Below, in pieces: positions 8,516 through 15,272 of a stretch of 34,259 nt of DNA. Below the pieces are notes generated by a model. The model did not search any database. It saw nothing but the letters and a program-made list of their open reading frames with translations, and was not told the origin of the DNA. Position numbers and translations under genes: made by a program. The stretch comes from Streptomyces sp. LHD-70 (GTDB lineage: Bacteria > Actinomycetota > Actinomycetes > Streptomycetales > Streptomycetaceae), in the NCBI RefSeq assembly GCF_031157275.1, contig NZ_JAVIFW010000039.1:1-34259 (forward strand), read 5' to 3'. Numbering within the stretch: position 1 is the stretch's first letter; every line of letters starts with the position of its first letter.

Positions 8516-9937
8516 TCAGTAGACGACGACAACGGACTTGAGATGGGTGTAGTGGTGCATCGCCTCGATGCCCTTCTCCCGCCCGTAGCCGCTCTTCTTG
8601 TGGCCGCCGAAGGGGGTCTGGACGGCTCCCGTGGACCAGGAGTTGACGAAGACCTGTCCTGCTTCGATCGCGTCGGAGATCCGCAGCGCCCGCCCGATGT
8701 CCTTGGTGAACACGCCGGCGACGAGTCCGAAGTCGGAGTCGTTCGCCATCGAGACGGCGTCTTTCTCGTCGTCGAACGGAAGGGTGACCAGGACCGGGCC
8801 GAAGATCTCCTCGCGTGCGATGCGCATGTCGCGGGAGACTCCGGCGTAGATAGTCGGCTGTACGTAGAGGCCACCAGAGAGTTCCGGACGCTCGCTCACC
8901 GAGCCGCCCAGGAGTGCGTGGGCGCCCTCCTGCCGTGCCAGATCGAAGTACTCCTGTACCTGATCGAACTGGGGGCGGGTGATCATCGGCCCCACGTCCT
9001 GGCCTTCGCGCAGGTTCCCGGCGATCTCCGCGACCCGTGCGACGAAGAAGTCATGGATCGAACGCTGCACCAGCAGCCTCGTCCCGGCCGAGCAGACCTG
9101 TCCCGCGTTGGCGGCGAACGCCCGGACCGCTTCCTTCGCTGCGAGGTCGAGGTCGGCGTCGTCGAAGACGATGTTCGCCGACTTGCCGCCGAGCTCAAGG
9201 GTCAGCGGAATGATGCGCTCTGCTGCGATCCTGCCGACGGCCTGGCCGGTGCGCACCGATCCGGTGAAGGCAACCTTGCGCACGTCCGGATGGGCGACGA
9301 TGGCGGTGCCGACGGTGGACCCGGCACCGAGGACGACGTTGAAGACCCCGTCGGGAAGACCGGCCCGCGACGCGAGCTCAGCGAGCGCGATCGTCGTCTG
9401 TCCCGAGGTCTCCGCCGGCTTGAGCACCACGACGTTACCGGTGGCCAGGGCAGGGGCGACAGCGCGGGCAGCCTGGTTGAGCGGCACGTTCCAGGGGGTG
9501 ATGACCCCGATGACGCCGTACGGTTCGCGCTTGGTGAAGATGTGCTGGTTCGGCTCGACGTCCAGTACGTCGCCGACAGGCAGGTTCACGAGTCCCGCGT
9601 AGAACTCGAAGTAGGCGGCGGAGTTCTCCACTTCGCCGAGCGCGGTGGCGCGCGGCTTGCCGGTGTCCTCGACCTCGAGGTCGGCGAGATGGTCCGCGTT
9701 CTCGCGTATGGAATCGGCGATCCTGTGGAGTATCCGCCCGCGCTCTGCCGACGGGTGGTGTCGCCACGCGTCGGCGGAGCGGCGCGCGGCGGTCACGGCC
9801 TGATGCACGTCGGCGTCACCGCTGGCCGCGATGTCGATCGTGGGCTTGCCGTTCGAGGGGTTGATTCCGGTGCTGTACTCCGCCGTGCTCGGCGGACAGG
9901 CGGCGCCGTCGATCCAGTTCTCAAGGGATGCGGGCAT
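8516..9937 (-). CDS. NAD(P)-dependent aldehyde dehydrogenase
   Basis: A 473-aa full-length aldehyde dehydrogenase. It contains the oxyanion-hole PWN (N150), cofactor Lys in VLKPAE (K173), the GSVRTG nucleotide turn, the general base Glu in LELGGKS (E248) and the catalytic Cys in GQVCSAGTR (C282), followed by EEIFGPV. All key residues are present. The type resembles broad-range betaine/hydroxymuconic semialdehyde dehydrogenases rather than the CoA-acylating methylmalonate-semialdehyde enzyme. It lies between the zinc alcohol dehydrogenase and the beta-hydroxyacid dehydrogenase, with short gaps, so an alcohol-to-aldehyde-to-acid route is plausible. The start is the ATG at 9935-9937. Confidence 0.93.
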   Translation of the reverse strand: MPASLENWIDGAACPPSTAEYSTGINPSNGKPTIDIAASGDADVHQAVTAARRSADAWRHHPSAERGRILHRIADSIRENADHLADLEVEDTGKPRATALGEVENSAAYFEFYAGLVNLPVGDVLDVEPNQHIFTKREPYGVIGVITPWNVPLNQAARAVAPALATGNVVVLKPAETSGQTTIALAELASRAGLPDGVFNVVLGAGSTVGTAIVAHPDVRKVAFTGSVRTGQAVGRIAAERIIPLTLELGGKSANIVFDDADLDLAAKEAVRAFAANAGQVCSAGTRLLVQRSIHDFFVARVAEIAGNLREGQDVGPMITRPQFDQVQEYFDLARQEGAHALLGGSVSERPELSGGLYVQPTIYAGVSRDMRIAREEIFGPVLVTLPFDDEKDAVSMANDSDFGLVAGVFTKDIGRALRISDAIEAGQVFVNSWSTGAVQTPFGGHKKSGYGREKGIEAMHHYTHLKSVVVVY

Positions 9938-9970
9938 GGAGGGTAGTTCCCGTTCTCGGTGGTGGTTGGG

Positions 9971-11080
9971 CTACTTGTCGTTCATGCGAATCACCGCACG
10001 AGTGACTTCGCGGCGCAGCGACTTGTCGAGTGCCTCCTGCACGTCGTCGAAGGCGAACTCGGCATCGCCCAGGTCCTCGAACGGGTAGTCGTCGCCGTGC
10101 TCGACGAGGAACGTCAGCGCCTGCCACAGATAGCGGGCCTCGTACCGGTCGATGTGACGGACAGTGAGTGCCTTGCGGGTCACGTATCCCGGGTCGACCG
10201 GCACGGTGGCGCCGGGCGAGAGGTTTCCCATCACCAAGTAGCGGCCGCCACGACGCAGCAGTTCCAGGCCTTCCGCGAAGGCGGCCGGTACTCCGGCGAC
10301 CTCGACCGCCACGTCCGCGCCCCGGCCGCCGGTCAATTGCTGGACGACATCGACACGCGCCGCGGTCGACGCGTGGTCGTTCATGTCGAGGACGTGGTCG
10401 GCTCCGAACGCCTTCGCCTGGTCGAGCCGCGCCGGAACCTCGTCGACGACGATCACGCGCGCGCCGCGCTCCTTTGCCACGGCGACGGCGCCGAGCCCGA
10501 GTCCGCCAGCGCCCTGCACAAGCACCGTTTCGCCGTATCGGACATCGATCTGGTCGATCCCATAGATCACCTGGCTGAGAGCGCAGTTGGCGCCCGCGGC
10601 AACCGAGTCGGAGAGCGCTTCGGGGACCTTGTAGACGTTCTGCAGGGGATGGACGTAGTAGTGCGTGGCGAAGCCGGCGTGGAAGTGCGGGGCCTCCTCG
10701 GGCTGCTTGCCGAAGTGCTCGTACGCGTTGTCGCAGAGGTTGTACTGACCGCCCAGACACTGGGCGCACCTCTGGCACGTCTGGAAGTACGTGTACACAA
10801 CGCGGTCCCCGACCGAGAGGGGCTCGCCCCGGTTGTCCGTCGTACGCCCCTCTCCCAGGGCGAGCACGCGGGCGACCATCTCGTGGCCCAGGCCGCCGCG
10901 CCTTTTCACCGGATGCCTGCCGTTCCAGATGTGCAGCTCCGATCCGCACACGTTCGCGCGCAGGACCTCGACCAGGAGCGCTCCGACTTCTGGAACCGGC
11001 AGCGGATACTCGGCATAGGCGAGGTGCCCGGGTTCGCTCATGTAGGCCAATCGCCCCGTTGCGGGCGAGGTGTGGTTCAT
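9971..11080 (-). CDS. Zinc-dependent alcohol dehydrogenase (MDR family)
   Basis: A 369-aa medium-chain dehydrogenase/reductase. Catalytic zinc ligands are visible in NVCGSELHIW (Cys) and GLGHEMV (His-Glu), and a Cys-rich structural zinc lobe in CQRCAQCLGGQYNLC. The NAD-binding turn is GAGGLGLGAVAVA, with VVDE after it. The start at 11078-11080 is preferred because it gives the usual dozen residues before the first strand; a weak GAGAG lies about 15 bp upstream. An internal ATG at 11039-11041 is less likely. It is the first gene of the operon, divergent from the GntR regulator across a region with several inverted repeats. The substrate alcohol is unknown. Confidence 0.88.
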   Translation of the reverse strand: MNHTSPATGRLAYMSEPGHLAYAEYPLPVPEVGALLVEVLRANVCGSELHIWNGRHPVKRRGGLGHEMVARVLALGEGRTTDNRGEPLSVGDRVVYTYFQTCQRCAQCLGGQYNLCDNAYEHFGKQPEEAPHFHAGFATHYYVHPLQNVYKVPEALSDSVAAGANCALSQVIYGIDQIDVRYGETVLVQGAGGLGLGAVAVAKERGARVIVVDEVPARLDQAKAFGADHVLDMNDHASTAARVDVVQQLTGGRGADVAVEVAGVPAAFAEGLELLRRGGRYLVMGNLSPGATVPVDPGYVTRKALTVRHIDRYEARYLWQALTFLVEHGDDYPFEDLGDAEFAFDDVQEALDKSLRREVTRAVIRMNDK

Positions 11081-11142
11081 GTGTCGCTTCAATCTCTCGG
11101 GATCAGTGCCAGGCGCGCCCGATCGGCGGGCTCGGCTACAAA

Positions 11143-11189
11143 TGACTGATTGAACGATTGTCGTACAGTCATACATCAACTGGATTGAT
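11143..11189. promoter_or_regulatory. Nested inverted repeats in the divergent GntR/dehydrogenase promoter region
   Basis: Three symmetric elements sit in 47 bp. TGACTG (11143-11148) pairs with CAGTCA (11166-11171). A.TGT-CGT-ACA.T is centred on 11163 (11157-11169) and matches the general GntR pattern TNGTNNNACNA except at its last base. ATCAA (11175-11179) and TTGAT (11185-11189) flank a 5-bp spacer. They lie between the divergent operon and the regulator gene, as expected for an autoregulated GntR operator. Binding is inferred. Confidence 0.5.
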
Positions 11190-11238
11190 CAGGGGAACCC
11201 CCATAGACTCAGAACCCAGAGTGAAACGGAGGGGACAC

Positions 11239-11928
11239 GTGACTGCTGCGTCAAAGACGCTCATCTCGCGGGAAGCGGTGTCCCTCAGGGATCTGGTTGT
11301 GAACCGTCTGCGCGACCAGATCCTCGAGGGCACGCTAGAGCCGGGTCAGAAGCTCGTCGAACGTGACCTTTGCGAGGCACTCGGCGTCAGTCGCACAGTG
11401 CTGCGCGAATCGCTACAGCAGCTGCAGGCCGAAGGGCTGATCGCCCACATCCTGCACCGAGGTCCCTCGGTCGCCGTGATCACACGGCAGGACGCGGTGG
11501 AGATCTACCGCGTTCGTTCACTCCTGGAAGGTGAAGCCGGTCGCGGGTTCACGCTCGCCGCCACCGAGGATCAGATCGATCAGCTGTCGAGGTGTGTGGA
11601 GCGCCTGCGGGATCCCAGCGTGCAGGAGGACGCACACGCGCAGCTCCAGGCGAAGAATCAGTTCTACAAGATCCTGCTGGAAGGCTGCGGGAACGCGACA
11701 ATCGCCGCCCTCCTGACACAGCTCAACAACCGCATCACAATGCTCCGCCGCATCTCACTCGCACACCCCAACCGCATCACAGAGACGACCAATGAGCTTG
11801 AAGCGATCGTCGACGCGGTGCGCCGCCGAGCAGCCGACGAGGTATCGGCTCTCTGCTCGCTTCATGTCGAGAATGCGGCCGCCATTGCCATCGCCACGTT
11901 CGACACCACGAGTCCTGAAGGCGACTAG
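11239..11928 (+). CDS. GntR family transcriptional regulator (FadR/FCD subfamily)
   Basis: A 229-aa regulator with an N-terminal winged helix (about 14-80; LRDQILEGTLEPGQKLVERD, then LGVSRTVLRESLQQLQAEGL). A C-terminal all-helical FCD ligand domain follows, with EIYRVRSLLEGEAGR and a later LHVENAA-type segment. FCD domains bind small carboxylates and related metabolites, usually with a metal. The GTG start at 11239 is chosen because GGAGGGG sits 4 bp upstream; longer forms (GTG 11221, ATG 11158) lack a good ribosome site. It is divergent from the seven-gene catabolic operon, so it most likely represses it and itself until the substrate or an intermediate binds. Confidence 0.9.
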   Translation: MTAASKTLISREAVSLRDLVVNRLRDQILEGTLEPGQKLVERDLCEALGVSRTVLRESLQQLQAEGLIAHILHRGPSVAVITRQDAVEIYRVRSLLEGEAGRGFTLAATEDQIDQLSRCVERLRDPSVQEDAHAQLQAKNQFYKILLEGCGNATIAALLTQLNNRITMLRRISLAHPNRITETTNELEAIVDAVRRRAADEVSALCSLHVENAAAIAIATFDTTSPEGD

Positions 11929-12420
11929 GCAGAAGGTTTCACGCTGCGCGACAGCCAGGAGCCGGAGGGGCACGCAACGAGGGAGGGCCACAAGGAGAAC
12001 TCGGCCAGGCTGGCTGACGGTTGTAATCACACACCGGCGCCGTGCTTGGCGCGCCGAGCATCGGGTATGTGCCCGAACGCCTCGCCAACGGGTACCTTGC
12101 CCTCGGCGATAGGGACAGGTGGGCAGCCGATGGAGCAGGTCCTCGGGGGCTACGAACGCACACGGCTGAACAGCATGCGCTGCTCCGTGTCGGCCAACCA
12201 CCCGTCGGCCGGTCAAGGCATGGCAAGGCGCCGAAACGGGTCTCAGGGGGCGATGGTGTCGGGTGTCGGGCCGGAAGCGCCCGGGTGCGCGGCGCATAGG
12301 TAGGTCATGGCGGTGCAGGGGTGGAGCCCGAACAGGGCCCGTAGAGGTCGCCGACCCCGGAGTTGCATTGCCGCGGGGCCAGGAGTGTCAATGGCCATTT
12401 GTTCTCCTCGGTTCTAAAAC
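11929..12420. other. About 490 bp without a recognisable gene
   Basis: Open frames here overlap on both strands and have no family-like sequence or convincing ribosome site. The region links the end of the GntR gene to an insertion-sequence scar and may be decayed DNA. Confidence 0.45.
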
Positions 12421-12442
12421 TGACGGACGCTATTGACAGTTG

Positions 12443-12464
12443 GGTCTCTCGTATCTAGGAGACC
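12443..12464 (+). promoter_or_regulatory. Hairpin over the ribosome site of the transposase remnant
   Basis: GGTCTC (12443-12448) and GAGACC (12459-12464) flank a 10-bp loop and would pair across the AGGAG ribosome site of the transposase remnant. A TTGACA hexamer sits just upstream at 12433-12438. Sequestering the start region is a common way insertion sequences limit transposase synthesis, so this may be a leftover of that control. Confidence 0.35.
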
Positions 12465-12467
12465 TGC

Positions 12468-12652
12468 ATGATGACCGAACGCGATTTATCACGGCGTGCG
12501 AGGCACCGGCTGGCGGTGCTGCGCCATGTGGAGGAGGTGAGCGGCAGTGTTGCCGCCACCTGCCGCTACTACGGCATCAGCCGCCAGTGCTACTACGTAT
12601 GGCTGCGGCGTTACGAGGCCGAGGGGTTGGAGGGGCTGAAGGACCGCTCCGG
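12468..12652 (+). pseudogene. IS481-like transposase, N-terminal fragment
   Basis: About 60 codons from ATG 12468 encode the HTH segment of IS481/IS3-type transposases: LSRRARHRLAVLRHVEEVSG, then VAATCRYYGISRQCYYVWLRRYEAEGLEGLKDRS. The next residues no longer fit the family. The frame instead crosses an antisense LysR fragment, so the DDE catalytic domain is missing. An AGGAGA ribosome site precedes the start. No complete terminal inverted repeats were found, so element ends cannot be drawn. Confidence 0.75.
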
Positions 12653-12654
12653 TA

Positions 12655-12795
12655 CGCACCTGTTCCACCACCGCATCGGCGTGGGGCACAGCACGGACGT
12701 CTACTCGCACGGCGGGGTTACGGCGCAGGAAGTCGCCGATCATCGCCGAGAGCGGTTGAATTGCGGCCGAAGGCATGCTCGCAATTTCCAGTCGG
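12655..12795 (-). pseudogene. LysR-type regulator, internal fragment
   Basis: Read on the minus strand, 12795 to about 12655 gives GRLEIASMPSAAIQPL, then IGDFLRRNPAVRVDV and ADAVVEQVRTG. This is the typical beginning of a LysR substrate-binding domain, with a hydrophobic strand, the conserved Leu of the first helix and the acceptor loop. Neither the HTH before it nor the remaining ligand domain is present. One side ends at the 8-bp tandem repeat and the other joins the transposase fragment, so it is a recombination leftover of about 45 codons. Confidence 0.6.
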
Positions 12796-12819
12796 CCAGT
12801 CGGCCAGTCGGCCAGTCCG
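12788..12819. repeat. 8-bp tandem repeat (CCAGTCGG, three exact copies plus one variant)
   Basis: CCAGTCGG occurs at 12788, 12796 and 12804, then CCAGTCCG at 12812. The array sits at the edge of the LysR fragment. The 8-bp unit shifts the reading frame, so it looks like slippage at a breakpoint. Confidence 0.8.
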
Positions 12820-12907
12820 CAGGCCCTTTACCGACTGGGTTCGGAGCGGCGAGGTGGTCGGTGCACCGTAGCCGAAGACTTCATGCAGCAGAGCGGTGGA
12901 GAGAACA

Positions 12908-14107
12908 TCAGTAGGTCAACTCGAGCCGGCTCTCGGGTTTCCTGATGGACTGCTCCGACCCTGAGCTGCTCTGGGGACTCGACGGGAAAATGACCAGATC
13001 CGGAGTCGCGGTGCGCTCCCTGTCCCAGGCTTCGATGTGGGTGATGAGGTCCCGTGCGAGGGCGACGCCGGTGGGGCCGTAGGCGGCGGCGCCGAGGCGG
13101 AACGGGCGTTCGGGGTTGGCGCCTTCGCGTTGGTTGATGAGGTACGCGACAGAGTCGCCGGCCACCAGGGCAGGGCTGCGTACGGGGATTGCGGGGCGGC
13201 GGATGCCGTGGTCGAGTGCGGTCGGGGTGACTTCGATGCGGCAGACGCGGTCGTCCGTGGCGGTGGCGCGGAGCCAGATTCCGTCGAACGACTCCTCGCC
13301 ACCGATCCGTACGTCCGACCAGGACTCGGTGCACGGCGTAGCGAAGAGGTTTCGGGCGAGTGCGGTGGGGTCGACGGGTTGGTCCTGGTCGTGGTGAATG
13401 CGGACGGTGTCGCCCGTTCCGAGTGCAGTGGTCTGTTCGCCGTCCTGGCCGATGATCGGGACGAAGCCGCAGAGCTCCATGCTGTCTGAGACGAGCCTGT
13501 CACCGTGGCGTGTGAGGGCGACGGAGCGGGCTTGGCCGCGCCAGCGCAGGGGGAGTACGAGGCGTCCGCTGTCGGCGAGTTGGTGCCACCAGGTGTGGGG
13601 GATGTCCCAGACGCCGACGGTGGCGATCACGCGTGTGTAGGGGGCGTGTTCGGGGGCTCCGAGCAGTCCGTCGCGGTGGATGACGTGGACGTGTTCGTAT
13701 CCGGCTTGGTTGAGGGTGGTGCGGGCGTGGAGGGCGACGTCGGTGTCGATGTCGATGGTGGTGATCTGGCCGTGAGGGCCGGTGAGTTCGGCGAGGAGGG
13801 CGGCGTTGTAGCCGGTGCCTGCGCCGATCTCCAGGACGTTGTCGCCGGGCTGCACGTCGAGTTGGTCGAGCATCGTGGCGACGACGGAGGGGACGGAGGC
13901 GCAGGAGAGAGGGAGGGGGCCGCTGGGGTTGTCCTTGATGCTGATGGCCTGGTCGCTGTAGGCGGTGGGCAGGTCGATGCCGGGAAGGTGCGCTTCGCGG
14001 TGGACGGTCCGCAGGGCGTCTTCGACGTTCTTGGGGAGAGGGCGATGGGTGGTGATCTCGTTGACGAGGCGGTTGCGGAGTTCGGCCGCAGTCGGGGTGG
14101 CGGTCAT
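12908..14107 (-). CDS. FxLD-system/LanS-type methyltransferase (protein-L-isoaspartate methyltransferase homologue)
   Basis: A 399-aa SAM-dependent methyltransferase with a PIMT-like N-terminal domain. An SDQAISIK substrate loop (51-58), a SVPSVVATMLDQL helix and SAM motif I VLEIGAGTGYNAALLAEL (91-108) are followed by an acidic strand TIDID. The C-terminal ~170 residues form the extension found in lanthipeptide-associated PIMT homologues. Known relatives in class I lanthipeptide clusters methylate a core Asp, which cyclises to aspartimide and can give isoaspartate. It is the last gene of the lanA-lanB-lanC-methyltransferase set, 19 bp after lanC. The precursor core has one Asp, in Asp-Gly, the most cyclisation-prone context. 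Function is inferred from family and context. Confidence 0.85.
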   Translation of the reverse strand: MTATPTAAELRNRLVNEITTHRPLPKNVEDALRTVHREAHLPGIDLPTAYSDQAISIKDNPSGPLPLSCASVPSVVATMLDQLDVQPGDNVLEIGAGTGYNAALLAELTGPHGQITTIDIDTDVALHARTTLNQAGYEHVHVIHRDGLLGAPEHAPYTRVIATVGVWDIPHTWWHQLADSGRLVLPLRWRGQARSVALTRHGDRLVSDSMELCGFVPIIGQDGEQTTALGTGDTVRIHHDQDQPVDPTALARNLFATPCTESWSDVRIGGEESFDGIWLRATATDDRVCRIEVTPTALDHGIRRPAIPVRSPALVAGDSVAYLINQREGANPERPFRLGAAAYGPTGVALARDLITHIEAWDRERTATPDLVIFPSSPQSSSGSEQSIRKPESRLELTY

Positions 14108-14126
14108 GGTGTTCTCTTTCGTCAGT

Positions 14127-15272
14127 TCAGGACAGGAGGAGGCAGGTCTGCCATGTCGGGTCGAGGGGGCGTGAGGGGCTGAGCGTGTGCAGGGTGAGGA
14201 GGACGCCGTCGGCGCCGGTCAGGAGTCCGGGGCCCTCGGGTATCTCGTGCCGCACGATGCAGTCGGAGAGCTGACTGTGGAGACGGACGAGCTCCCGGTC
14301 GAACCCGTCGAGGCAGGCATCGGCCGCGACGCGGTCGGCCGACAGGAGCAGGCCTGCCCAGCCGTGGCAGACGGTGGTGTCGCGGATCCGTGAGAGCTGT
14401 CGGCTGTCGGTGAGGCACGACAGGAAGGTCTGCTCGGCGAAGTGCTGCGCGGTCTTGTTGTTGCCTGCCTGAGCCACGAGTTGGAGGGATCGGGCTATGC
14501 CCGGTGTGCCATAGCACCAGGACGGCCTGCCGGGACGGACTTCGATCAGCGGGCCGCGGAGGTAGGGGACGAGGCCGAGGGTTTCGGGCCAACCAGTACC
14601 GCCGCCTCGGAGCGGCCGAGCCCACCGCGTCAGCACATGGCACCCCTCGTCCAGAGCCTCATCCGCACCGGCGACGGTGACACCCGCGCGGTGGCTGAGC
14701 CCCAGCAGGGCGAGGGGGCCGGCGATGCCGTGGGCAAGGCCGAAGTTCGCATGGCCGAGGGGCCAGGCCTCGTCGTAGCGTCCGCGTGGGCTGTCCGAAG
14801 CCCACCAGCCCGGTACGGCGTATCCGTCGACGGTGACGGGCTCGGTGATCAGCCGGACGAGATAGCTCAGGACTTGCTGGAGCAGGGAGGTGCTGTTGCG
14901 GCGCAGGAGGTAAGCGCCGATGCCTGTCAGGCCGCTGATCAGGTCGAACTCCCGTAGCCGTGCCGGGCGTCCGCTGGCCATACGGGCGTACGCGGCACTC
15001 AGGCGTCGATCCACGAGGGTCGCTACCTGGTGGTCCATGGCGTCCAGCGTGGGAGCGTAGGCCGGGTTGCCGGAGGCTTGGAGGACGTACGCCACGGCCG
15101 GGGCGCCGTAGTAGAGGCCGGCCGAGCTCGGATTCGCGGTGACCGGACGCGAGGCAAGGGCCTTGGCGGAAGCATGGGCGGGCTCCCAGACACCGCTGCG
15201 GCGGGCGAGGAGCATCTCGTACAGGGCGGTTCCGGCGATCCCGGCACCCATGTCGTGCACGGAGGTTCTCAC
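14127..15272 (-). CDS. lanC: Lanthionine synthetase C-like cyclase (LanC)
   Basis: A 381-aa LanC enzyme that adds Cys thiols to dehydroamino acids, closing (methyl)lanthionine rings. The conserved zinc ligands are present: C253 in SWCYGTPG, and C302-H303 in VCHGWAG. The GHANFGLAHGIAGP motif is at 173-186. A GTG start at 15270-15272 overlaps the TGA of lanB (GTGA), showing translational coupling; an in-frame ATG at 15249-15251 is the alternative. The length is slightly shorter than typical LanC but the toroid repeats look complete. It works with LanB upstream on the 58-aa precursor. Confidence 0.92.
   Translation of the reverse strand: MRTSVHDMGAGIAGTALYEMLLARRSGVWEPAHASAKALASRPVTANPSSAGLYYGAPAVAYVLQASGNPAYAPTLDAMDHQVATLVDRRLSAAYARMASGRPARLREFDLISGLTGIGAYLLRRNSTSLLQQVLSYLVRLITEPVTVDGYAVPGWWASDSPRGRYDEAWPLGHANFGLAHGIAGPLALLGLSHRAGVTVAGADEALDEGCHVLTRWARPLRGGGTGWPETLGLVPYLRGPLIEVRPGRPSWCYGTPGIARSLQLVAQAGNNKTAQHFAEQTFLSCLTDSRQLSRIRDTTVCHGWAGLLLSADRVAADACLDGFDRELVRLHSQLSDCIVRHEIPEGPGLLTGADGVLLTLHTLSPSRPLDPTWQTCLLLS

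Noticed and set aside
8492..9946. 484-aa plus-strand open frame
   Set aside because: Antisense to the aldehyde dehydrogenase, whose catalytic residues are all present.
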